Shown one piece after another: positions 1 to 6,454 of a stretch of 16,575 bases of DNA; positions within the stretch are counted from its first letter, which is position 1; the number at the start of each line of letters is the position of its first letter. This DNA is from an uncultured Actinomycetes bacterium (GTDB taxonomy: Bacteria; Actinomycetota; Actinomycetes; Nanopelagicales; Nanopelagicaceae). Location: NCBI GenBank assembly GCA_903867285.1, contig CAIPQX010000139.1:1-16575 (forward strand). The letters run 5' to 3'. Below the pieces are notes generated by a model. The model saw nothing but the letters and a program-made list of their open reading frames with translations. It searched no databases and had not been told where the DNA came from. Position numbers and translations under genes: made by a program.

Positions 1-173
1 GTTGCTACATCTATTTCGAGGCCAGCATGGCGCGCACGAATCTCTTTGAGGGATGCAGTGCGGGGAACGGCTACTGGATAGGCCTCACCACCACGGGCCA
101 AAATCGCAGCGCGCTTCTCACGCCGAATCCGCAATTGCTCCGGTAGGTCATCTTCAATAATCGGCTCAGTCAT
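1..173 (-). CDS. lysS: Lysyl-tRNA synthetase, class II, N-terminal fragment cut by window edge
   Basis: Reading leftward from the ATG at 173 gives 58 codons, beginning MTEPIIEDDLPEQLRIRREK and continuing into a LARGGEAYPVAVPRT stretch. This matches the N-terminal extension and first helix of actinobacterial class II LysRS as I remember it (acidic start, then an RxRREKR segment and a Y-P-V-x-V-P-R-T segment). LysRS charges tRNA-Lys in the cytoplasm. The OB-fold and catalytic core lie beyond position 1, so no catalytic motif can be checked. The start lies 20 bases after the coaX stop, and lysS next to coaX is usual in actinobacteria. No Shine-Dalgarno is evident. A TAGACT hexamer at 183-188 sits nine bases upstream of the ATG and might be a -10 element, but this is weak. 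The product call is fairly sure despite the short length. Confidence 0.88.
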   Translation of the reverse strand, partial: MTEPIIEDDLPEQLRIRREKRAAILARGGEAYPVAVPRTASLKEIRARHAGLEIDVA

Positions 174-193
174 AATCCGAGGAGTCTACCGCG

Positions 194-982
194 CTAGTTA
201 TTACCGCTTGAATTTCGGTCAAAAACCATCGCTAGCCCCAAGAGAGTCAGGTCGGGCTCGTGAGTATCAATGGTCTCGCTAATGCCGAGGACTAATGGGG
301 CGAGCCCGCCGGTCGCGATGACTGTGGTTCGACCCGCCTGCGGATAGAGAATCTCTAGCTCCTCAATAATTCGTGTGACGAGTCCATCAACTTGGCCCGC
401 AAAGCCATAGATAGTCCCCGATTGCAGCGCTTCAACGGTGTTCTTACCGATAACCGATTTGGGTTTAATCAGTTCTACCTTACGCAGTTGGGCGGCGCGA
501 GCAGCTAAGGCGTCAACCGAGATCTCAATTCCGGGAGCTAACGCTCCTCCGAGAAACTCACCCTTGGGCGAGACCACATCAAGATTGGTTGACGTTCCGA
601 AATCAACCACGATGCAGGGTCCAGCAGATCCAAAGAGAGTATGAGCCGCGAGAGTATTTACTATGCGATCTGCACCAATCTCCTTGGGATTATCAACAAG
701 TAGAGGCACGCCAGTTTTAATCCCAGGTTCCACGATAGTGACTGGAATTTCGCTGAAGTAGCGCGAAATCATGTTACGAAGTTCGCGCAGAGTTGCAGGA
801 ACTGTCGAGCAGATGGAGAGCCCATCAATATTGATTCCATCAAGGAGCGCGCGATATTGCAGCCAAAGCTCATCGGCGGTGTCGCGGGGATCTGTCTTTA
901 ATCGCCAGGAGCGAACCAACTTATCGCCATCGAAAGCGCCGAGCACGGTATTTGTGTTCCCAACATCGATTGTGAGTAGCAT
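194..982 (-). CDS. coaX: Type III pantothenate kinase
   Basis: CoaX phosphorylates pantothenate with ATP, the first step of coenzyme A synthesis, in the cytoplasm. The 262-residue protein has the usual family length. It shows the ASKHA-fold phosphate loop IDVGNTN at residues 5-11, the pantothenate-site GADR at 103-106, the second phosphate motif DFGTST at 127-132 followed by NLDVV, LAPGI at 148-152, and ATGG at 223-226. Family knowledge makes the Asp of DVGNTN and the Asp of GADR essential, and both are present. The ATG at 982 directly follows the nadC stop (TAA|ATG, no gap), so it is last or nearly last in the fol-pan-nad unit. Type III kinases typically need a monovalent cation and are not inhibited by CoA. 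panC, which makes its substrate, lies three genes upstream in the same unit. Confidence 0.95.
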   Translation of the reverse strand: MLLTIDVGNTNTVLGAFDGDKLVRSWRLKTDPRDTADELWLQYRALLDGINIDGLSICSTVPATLRELRNMISRYFSEIPVTIVEPGIKTGVPLLVDNPKEIGADRIVNTLAAHTLFGSAGPCIVVDFGTSTNLDVVSPKGEFLGGALAPGIEISVDALAARAAQLRKVELIKPKSVIGKNTVEALQSGTIYGFAGQVDGLVTRIIEELEILYPQAGRTTVIATGGLAPLVLGISETIDTHEPDLTLLGLAMVFDRNSSGNN

Positions 983-1816
983 TTAGATTCCCATCTTTAA
1001 GTCGAGGCCAATATCGAGAGCCTTGGCGGAATGAGTTAGCGCACCTACTGCGATGAAGTCGACACCACTCTGCGCATATTTCAAAGCGTTTGCCAATGTA
1101 ATTCCACCGGAAGCTTCTAGCTTCACTGCACCTGCAACTATCCCGACGGCCTCCTTGCAGAGCTCTGGTGACATATTGTCGAGCAGAATCAAATCTGGCT
1201 GCGCTTTCAGCACTGCATGTAATTGCTCGAAGTTATCTACTTCAACTTCTATCTCTTTATCTGGATATTGCGCGCGAACAAGTTCAAAAGCAGCCAGCAC
1301 TCCTCCTGCACCAACAATGTGATTGTCCTTTATCAGCGCAGCATCCGAAAGGGAGAGGCGATGGTTGGTTCCTCCACCAGCCCTTACCGCTGCTTTCTCC
1401 AAGACTCTCCAGCCTGGAGTCGTTTTGCGGGTATCCCGAATCTGACAGGGGGTGCCGGTTATAGCTTCAACCCAGGCTCGTGTTTCAGTGGCGATGCCGC
1501 TTAAATGCGTCAGGAAGTTGAGTGCTGTGCGCTCGGCCAACAACAGTGCTCTGGTATTTCCCCGAGCTTCCAGAATAACCGTGCCCGCTGGAACAAAGGA
1601 ACCATCTGCTACGAGCAATGAGATGCCACTAATGCCGAGATAGTTGAGAACTGCAATTGCGACAGAGGTGCCCGCCACAACTCCTGGCTGTCGATTAACG
1701 AACTGGGCCACGCTCTCTTGATCTGCGGGAATAGTTGCAGTCGAAGTTATATCGACTCCACCATCCAAATCTTCGGCAATCGCTAGTTCAATAAGTTTAA
1801 GTAGAGAGCTATTCAT
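983..1816 (-). CDS. nadC: Nicotinate-nucleotide pyrophosphorylase (quinolinate phosphoribosyltransferase)
   Basis: NadC joins quinolinate and PRPP to give nicotinate mononucleotide, CO2 and pyrophosphate, the third step of de novo NAD synthesis. The 277-residue length is typical. The N-terminal sandwich domain carries EDLDGGVDITS at 15-25. The barrel carries AERTALNFL at 94-102, RDTRKTTPG at 127-135, GGGTNHR at 147-153, IKDNH at 162-166, EVEVDN at 190-195, LLDN at 211-214 and ASGGI at 235-239. These supply the Arg, His and Lys residues that bind the two quinolinate carboxylates and the PRPP phosphates in homologues. Its ATG overlaps the nadB stop as ATGA (1813-1816), which implies translational coupling, and a GGTGA element lies just upstream. 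No nadA (quinolinate synthase) is in the window. The related enzyme ModD is unlikely because of the nadB neighbour. Confidence 0.96.
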   Translation of the reverse strand: MNSSLLKLIELAIAEDLDGGVDITSTATIPADQESVAQFVNRQPGVVAGTSVAIAVLNYLGISGISLLVADGSFVPAGTVILEARGNTRALLLAERTALNFLTHLSGIATETRAWVEAITGTPCQIRDTRKTTPGWRVLEKAAVRAGGGTNHRLSLSDAALIKDNHIVGAGGVLAAFELVRAQYPDKEIEVEVDNFEQLHAVLKAQPDLILLDNMSPELCKEAVGIVAGAVKLEASGGITLANALKYAQSGVDFIAVGALTHSAKALDIGLDLKMGI

Positions 1817-3426
1817 TGTTTCACCGCCTCAAAAGTCGAACTCCAACTTCCATCTATATCCAACTTTTGAATGATTCTCTTCTGCCAAATTTGGTTTGTC
1901 TCTAGGAAATCACTGCGCCAATGGGAGCCGCGTGATTCTTGTCGTTCCAAGGCGGATCGCACAATGGCGGTTGCAAGGAAGTGTAGATTTGAAACTTCCC
2001 AAGCATCTACCCCAGGCTTTTCGGTGTGGCGCGTTCCCAGTTGTTCTAACGTAGCAAGAGTAGCTCGCAGACTTTTTTCCGAGCGCATAACTCCAGCCCC
2101 TTCGCTCATAGCTAGTTGCAACGGAATGCGAATGGAGGGGTCTATTAATATTCGTGCTTCATCGCCGTCACCGACGGGCTCCGATTGCTCTGCTAAATGT
2201 GCAGCAATATTTTCTGAGATACGGGCGCCAAAAACCAACCCCTCGAGAAGTGAGTTAGAGGCGAGGCGATTGGCACCATGCGCACCAGTACAAGCGCTCT
2301 CACCGCAAACATAGAGGCCAGGAACCGAACTCTCGCCGTTGAGATCAACTAAAACTCCACCCGATGCATAGTGCGAGGCTGGAGCAACTGGAATGAGCTG
2401 CTTCTTGGGGTCAATGCCGTTCGACATACATGAGGCATATATCGTGGGGAATCGCCCTACAAAATCCTTAACGGAGGTCGCATCTAGCCACATGTGAGGA
2501 ACATGTGCCTCTCGCATCTGATTAAAGATCTCTTTTGCAACGATATCCCGCGGCGCCAGATCGGCCTGCGGATGAACCGCCGCCATAAATTTCTCTCCGC
2601 GGTGGTTGAGAAGAATCGCGCCTTCACCACGCACCGCCTCGCTAATAAGCGGTTGCTGCCCTGCCTGCGCAGTGTCACGCCATAAAACGGTGGGATGAAA
2701 TTGGATAAATTCGACATCTGCAACGGCTGCACCTGCGCGTAGCGCAAGTGCCACGCCATCACCAGTAGAAACTGAGGGATTAGTTGTTTGCGAATATACC
2801 TGCCCCAGTCCGCCGGTCGCAATTACCACTGCTCGCGCAAGAGCACGCCCAACTCCAGTACTCGATCCAGCGCCAATAACATGGAGTGTCACCCCACATA
2901 CACGTCCATCAACTGACTTCAACGCGTCGATCACCAAGGCATGTTCTATAACTTCAATTCCAGAATCGTTGTGAACTGCAGCCAGCAAAGCTCGCGAAAC
3001 TTCGGCTCCTGTTGCATCGCCACCGGCATGCAATATGCGATTGCGATGATGACCTCCCTCGCGCGTTAATGCAATCTCACCGCTCTCTGCTTTGTCGAAG
3101 ACGGCACCACGCGCAATCAATTTCCGAACTGCTTCTGGTCCTTCCGTGACTAATACATTCACTGCATCGATATCACAGAGACCTGCACCGGCTATCAAGG
3201 TATCTTCTCGGTGTTCTTCGGGTGTATCCCCCGGACCTAGCGCAGCTGCAATTCCGCCCTGTGCCCATTTAGTAGAACCTTCGTCGATGAGCGCTTTCGT
3301 TACAAGCAGGACTGAAAGATTGGCGGCACGGGCATTGAGAGCAGTAGTTAAACCAGCAACTCCGGATCCGATCACAATGACATCGGCCTGCGTTGTCCAC
3401 CCCGGAGCTCCTGCGAATAACTTCAT
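1813..3426 (-). CDS. nadB: L-aspartate oxidase
   Basis: NadB is an FAD flavoprotein that oxidises L-aspartate to iminoaspartate, the first step of the quinolinate route to NAD. I chose the ATG at 3426 (537 residues) because it overlaps the panC stop as ATGA (3423-3426). A longer frame adds 17 residues inside panC that precede the normal N-terminus and look non-native. The dinucleotide-binding loop VIVIGSGVAG is at 16-25. STKWAQGGIAA is at 51-61, HHRNRILHAGGDATG at 126-140, ATGGLGQVYS at 203-212, the active-site arginine of LAPRD at 290-294, ASHYASGGV with its His at 350-358, and GANRLASNSLLEG at 384-396. The C-terminal helical domain with ESRGSHWRSD at 497-506 is complete. These features fit NadB better than succinate dehydrogenase SdhA, and the next gene, nadC, supports this. 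It overlaps nadC by four bases. Confidence 0.95.
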   Translation of the reverse strand: MKLFAGAPGWTTQADVIVIGSGVAGLTTALNARAANLSVLLVTKALIDEGSTKWAQGGIAAALGPGDTPEEHREDTLIAGAGLCDIDAVNVLVTEGPEAVRKLIARGAVFDKAESGEIALTREGGHHRNRILHAGGDATGAEVSRALLAAVHNDSGIEVIEHALVIDALKSVDGRVCGVTLHVIGAGSSTGVGRALARAVVIATGGLGQVYSQTTNPSVSTGDGVALALRAGAAVADVEFIQFHPTVLWRDTAQAGQQPLISEAVRGEGAILLNHRGEKFMAAVHPQADLAPRDIVAKEIFNQMREAHVPHMWLDATSVKDFVGRFPTIYASCMSNGIDPKKQLIPVAPASHYASGGVLVDLNGESSVPGLYVCGESACTGAHGANRLASNSLLEGLVFGARISENIAAHLAEQSEPVGDGDEARILIDPSIRIPLQLAMSEGAGVMRSEKSLRATLATLEQLGTRHTEKPGVDAWEVSNLHFLATAIVRSALERQESRGSHWRSDFLETNQIWQKRIIQKLDIDGSWSSTFEAVKQ

Positions 3427-4175
3427 CGATCGTTTCCCATATGCATATTGTCGATCAATCGGAGCCCATTTACCCAACCAGCGATGATTCCACGCGCGGA
3501 TTGGCTCCCCGGAGGTGCCAATTCGAAGGTTTCTTCATCGATAACCTCGGCATAGTCGACTTGAAAATCTGGCTCACTAGCCAAAGTTCGCTGCATCGCC
3601 ACTTTATCTCCAGTTCGCAAAGCCTTACTAATAACCAATGCAGCGCGTCGACCCGCAGGCGTAAGTTGAATATTGCGCGATGAGAGCGCAAGACCATCAC
3701 GGTCGCGGACGGTTGGAACTGAGACGATATCTATTGGAAGGTTATTTTCCCTTACCCACTTCTTAATGATGAAGAGTTGCTGAAAATCTTTTTCTCCGAA
3801 TATCGCGTAATCGGGTTTTGCATAATCAAAGAGTCTGTTAACGACAGTCAGCACTCCGTCGAAGTGTCCGATTCGATGGCGACCTTCAAAGATCTCTCCA
3901 ATCGCGCCCGCGGAAATCTTTGCGATCTCACCGGGATAAACCTCGTTGTAATTAGGAGCCCAAACCTTTGTTGCTCCTGCGGCCATCGCCTTCTCTGTAT
4001 CGCCATCAAGGTCTCGCGGATAATGAGATAGATCTGCGGCGTTTTCAAATTGCAGTGGATTTACAAAGATCGAAACAATTACCGTTGAACTCAACTCACG
4101 GGCTCGCCTGATCAACTCTAAATGGCCAGCGTGCAGCGCACCCATAGTGGGAACAAGCGCTATTGAATCCTGCAT
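3423..4175 (-). CDS. panC: Pantoate--beta-alanine ligase (pantothenate synthetase), short N-terminus
   Basis: PanC condenses pantoate with beta-alanine using ATP, via a pantoyl-adenylate, to make pantothenate. The nucleotidyltransferase-fold motifs are intact: VPTMGALHAGHL at 8-19 with the HxGH signature at 15-18, SIFVNPLQF at 35-43, GHFDGVLTVV at 103-112, FGEKDFQQL at 126-134 and the KMSKS-like LSSRN at 164-168. The C-terminus ends in the usual RLIDNM region. At 250 residues it is shorter than E. coli PanC (283) and M. tuberculosis PanC (309). It begins almost on the first strand and lacks about 25 N-terminal residues. The frame is open upstream back to the folK stop at 4218, but it has no ATG, GTG or TTG there, so no longer start exists. 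AAAGGA and GGAG lie just upstream. It follows folK by 42 bp and overlaps nadB by four. No panD is next to it. Confidence 0.94.
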   Translation of the reverse strand: MQDSIALVPTMGALHAGHLELIRRARELSSTVIVSIFVNPLQFENAADLSHYPRDLDGDTEKAMAAGATKVWAPNYNEVYPGEIAKISAGAIGEIFEGRHRIGHFDGVLTVVNRLFDYAKPDYAIFGEKDFQQLFIIKKWVRENNLPIDIVSVPTVRDRDGLALSSRNIQLTPAGRRAALVISKALRTGDKVAMQRTLASEPDFQVDYAEVIDEETFELAPPGSQSARGIIAGWVNGLRLIDNMHMGNDR

Positions 4176-4217
4176 GGTGCTCCAGTCCTTTCGGGGTACC
4201 GGGCTAATGGGGAAAGT

Positions 4218-4667
4218 TTACTCCTTGAGAGCAGTAATGAGATCTCGAATAGATCCATGGCCAGCGAGGGTGGCGCTGGGATCAATCTCGAACCATGGCT
4301 CTAAAACAAATTTACGCTCGTGCGCCCGTGGATGTGGAAGTTCTAAATGTGGCTCTTGAATCACGAGATCGCCGTAAGCGATGAGATCAAGATCGAGAGT
4401 TCGTGGCCCCCATTGGATCTCACGTGTTCGACCGGCTAGGAGTTCGATCTCTTGCATCTCGACGAGGAGATCGAGTGGGTCCATCTCGCTCTCTCCCACA
4501 ATAACCGCGTTTAGGTAATCATCTTGCGGAGGGCCTCCTACTGGCGCCGTCCTATAAAAGCTAGAGACCGCCTTGATATCAATGTGCTTTCCTAGCTCAT
4601 CGATTGCATGGTGCAGATGAGAGTTGGTGTCTCCCATATTGGATCCGAGCGCTAAGACAACTTTCAT
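4218..4667 (-). CDS. folK: 6-hydroxymethyl-7,8-dihydropterin pyrophosphokinase (HPPK)
   Basis: HPPK transfers pyrophosphate from ATP to 6-hydroxymethyl-dihydropterin, giving the substrate of FolP. The 149 residues match the compact monofunctional family. LALGSNMGD is at 5-13 and the pterin-contacting FYRTAPVGGPPQDDYLNAV at 37-55. The ATP/Mg signature RTREIQWGPRTLDLDL spans 80-95, and its D92 and D94 correspond to the two Mg-binding aspartates of the family. LPHPRAHERKFVLEPW is at 110-125. The start ATG overlaps the folB stop as ATGA (4664-4667) with no separate Shine-Dalgarno, so it is probably read by coupled translation. In many actinobacteria further genes follow folK (DUF3180, DUF2520); here panC follows after 42 bp. 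Confidence 0.96.
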   Translation of the reverse strand: MKVVLALGSNMGDTNSHLHHAIDELGKHIDIKAVSSFYRTAPVGGPPQDDYLNAVIVGESEMDPLDLLVEMQEIELLAGRTREIQWGPRTLDLDLIAYGDLVIQEPHLELPHPRAHERKFVLEPWFEIDPSATLAGHGSIRDLITALKE

Positions 4668-5023
4668 GCGGATCGCTTAATTCGGACCGCTATATCGGTA
4701 ACCGGAACGCCTACAGATGCATAGGGCTTGTGAACAACTACTTCGACTGCTTTGAGTGGGTATGAACGCAAGAGTTCAGAGGCGATGACGTGCGCCAATC
4801 GTTCAATCAAATTGACAGGCTCCCCGACAATTATTTCGTGAACGACTTTTGCAACCTGGGAATAATCAACGGCATCGGCTATTGCATCTGATTTGGAAGC
4901 GGTCTTATTCTCTAATTCAAGTTTTACATCTACAGAAAAATTCTGACCGTTTTCCCGCTCAAAGTCGAAGAGCCCGTGATAACCAAACCCGGCGATTCCT
5001 TTGATTTCAATATAATCGCTCAT
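4664..5023 (-). CDS. folB: Dihydroneopterin aldolase
   Basis: FolB cleaves 7,8-dihydroneopterin to 6-hydroxymethyl-dihydropterin and glycolaldehyde. I place the start at the ATG at 5023 (119 residues). It overlaps the folP stop as ATGA and sits eight bases after a strong AAGGAG. The alternative GTG at 5029 adds two residues but lies only two bases from that AAGGAG, too close to be used well. GIAGFGYHGLFDFERENGQ at 9-27 contains the conserved strand and glutamates. VDYSQVAKVVHEI follows at 52-64, NLIERLAHVIASELL at 71-85 with the pterin-binding Glu74, and VVHKPYASV at 96-104 with the catalytic Lys99. Length is typical for the family, which forms octamers. It sits between folP and folK, overlapping each by four bases. 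Confidence 0.95.
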   Translation of the reverse strand: MSDYIEIKGIAGFGYHGLFDFERENGQNFSVDVKLELENKTASKSDAIADAVDYSQVAKVVHEIIVGEPVNLIERLAHVIASELLRSYPLKAVEVVVHKPYASVGVPVTDIAVRIKRSA

Positions 5024-5826
5024 CCCCACAACTCCTTTACTACCTTGATGGCATCCACGTGAGGTTTCACGCTATGTGTTCGTACCGCCCAAACTCCTTT
5101 GCGAGCCATCTCTGTGGTCAGGGCGATGGTGGCAAAATCTCGATCGTCGGGGTTCTCTGCGCTAACTAAATCACCTAAAAAGCGTTTACGCGAGACCCCT
5201 ATCAATAGCGGATAACCCAATAACTGCAATCGATCAATATTTCGAAGGAGTTCCCAGTTCTGTGCTCCAGTCTTCGCGAAACCAATTCCTGGATCAAGAA
5301 TTATCTGATCTGGATTTACCCCTTGGTCGATAAAGGCAGCGACACGTTCTTCTAACTCTTGCCTGACCTCTTGCACGACATCGTTATAAACAGCCAGTGA
5401 TTGCATATCTCTGGATTCTCCGCGGGTATGCATCGCTATGTACTGAACTCCAGGATTGGCGGCAATAAGAAGAGCCATCTTTGGATCACGGACTCCGGCG
5501 CTGATGTCATTGACAAGAGTTGCCCCTGCCCCGATCGCCAATTTGGCTATCTCTGACCTGGTGGTATCAATGCTTATTGTTGCGCCGAACTCTTTGAGGG
5601 CGATAATGACTGGAATCGTCCGATCTCGCTCCTCTTCAAATGAGATACGTTCAGAGCCAGGGCGGGTCGATTCTCCACCGACATCAATGATGTCGACACC
5701 CTGCGCAATCATCTCTATGGAGCGCGCGATAGCTGCGTCAAAATCAAAGTGTCGTCCACCATCAGCAAATGAATCTGGAGTGACATTAAGTACGCCCATA
5801 ACGAGCGTGCTCTGATGGAGAGACAT
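5020..5826 (-). CDS. folP: Dihydropteroate synthase
   Basis: FolP couples p-aminobenzoate to hydroxymethyl-dihydropterin pyrophosphate to give dihydropteroate; the family is the target of sulfonamides. The TIM-barrel motifs appear in order: MGVLNVTPDSFADGG at 10-24 (the flexible loop with the Mg-binding Asn), DVGGESTRPGS at 48-58, SIDTT at 85-89, VNDISAG at 105-111, AMHTRG at 131-136, LDPGIGFAKT at 177-186, GVSRKRFLG at 210-218 with the conserved lysine, and RTHSVKPHVDA at 249-259. The 268 residues are normal. Its ATG shares one base with the folE stop (TAATG), and it overlaps folB by four bases. No Shine-Dalgarno is obvious, so it is probably translated by coupling. It appears to be the ordinary functional copy. 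Confidence 0.97.
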   Translation of the reverse strand: MSLHQSTLVMGVLNVTPDSFADGGRHFDFDAAIARSIEMIAQGVDIIDVGGESTRPGSERISFEEERDRTIPVIIALKEFGATISIDTTRSEIAKLAIGAGATLVNDISAGVRDPKMALLIAANPGVQYIAMHTRGESRDMQSLAVYNDVVQEVRQELEERVAAFIDQGVNPDQIILDPGIGFAKTGAQNWELLRNIDRLQLLGYPLLIGVSRKRFLGDLVSAENPDDRDFATIALTTEMARKGVWAVRTHSVKPHVDAIKVVKELWG

Positions 5827-6452
5827 TAGCGATCAGAAGCAGTAATCAGCGCCATAGCTTCGGCTCTGGTAGCAGCATTGCGCAGCTGCCCGCGTACCGC
5901 AGATGTTGTGGTTCGGGCTTGCGACTTTTTTACGCCGCGCATCGACATACATAAATGTTCACAGTCAATAATGACAATCACCCCGGCAGGTTTCAAGATT
6001 TCTACCATGGCATCGGCGATTTGAGTCGTGAGGCGCTCTTGTACTTGTGGTCGTCTTGAATACAGATCCACCAGCCGAGCTAATTTAGAGATACCGGTAA
6101 TGCGACCAGATTCTCCGGGAATGTAACCAATATGCGCCATACCGTGAAATGGAGTTAAGTGATGTTCGCAATGTGAAAAGACTTCGATATCTCTGACTAT
6201 GACCAACTCCTTGTGGCCAATATCGAAAGTTGTTGTTAGGACATCTTCCGGGCTCTGCCATAACCCTTCAAAATTTTCGCGATATGCCCGAGCGACGCGC
6301 GCCGGAGTATCACGCAGACCATCGCGCGAAGGATCCTCACCGATGGCCAACAGGAGCTCGGTAACTGCTCGCTCGGCTCGCGCCTGATCAAACTCGGCGC
6401 GTGCTTGTCCATCATGGGGACCCATAAACACCGGAGTGATCTCGTGCTCCAT
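5826..6452 (-). CDS. folE: GTP cyclohydrolase I
   Basis: FolE opens and rearranges GTP to 7,8-dihydroneopterin triphosphate, the committed folate step. The 208-residue protein has a 25-30 residue variable N-terminus followed by the conserved core: RDTPARVARAY at 47-57, the zinc and active-site FSHCEHHLTPFHG at 92-104 (Cys95 and His98 as ligands), GRITGISKLARLVDLYSRR at 116-134, QVQERLT at 136-142, and CEHLCMSMRGVKK at 164-176, where Cys168 is the third zinc ligand. All three zinc ligands are present, so it is the zinc-dependent FolE1 type. The ATG at 6452 follows the ftsH stop by two bases, with GAGG inside the ftsH tail. Met10 is an alternative start, but the spacing favours Met1. The next enzyme, a dihydroneopterin triphosphate pyrophosphatase, is not in the window. 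Confidence 0.97.
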   Translation of the reverse strand: MEHEITPVFMGPHDGQARAEFDQARAERAVTELLLAIGEDPSRDGLRDTPARVARAYRENFEGLWQSPEDVLTTTFDIGHKELVIVRDIEVFSHCEHHLTPFHGMAHIGYIPGESGRITGISKLARLVDLYSRRPQVQERLTTQIADAMVEILKPAGVIVIIDCEHLCMSMRGVKKSQARTTTSAVRGQLRNAATRAEAMALITASDR

Positions 6453-6454
6453 GG

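Noticed and set aside
1871..2314. 147-codon plus-strand frame opposite nadB
   Set aside because: It lies wholly within the conserved nadB C-terminal domain, with no start signal and no motif.
3427..3477. 17-codon extension of nadB into panC
   Set aside because: The ATGA overlap at 3423-3426 marks the normal coupled start, and the extra residues read through the panC C-terminus in another frame.
5024..5029. GTG start for folB two codons earlier
   Set aside because: It is only two bases from the AAGGAG site, while the ATG at 5023 has eight-base spacing and the ATGA overlap with folP.
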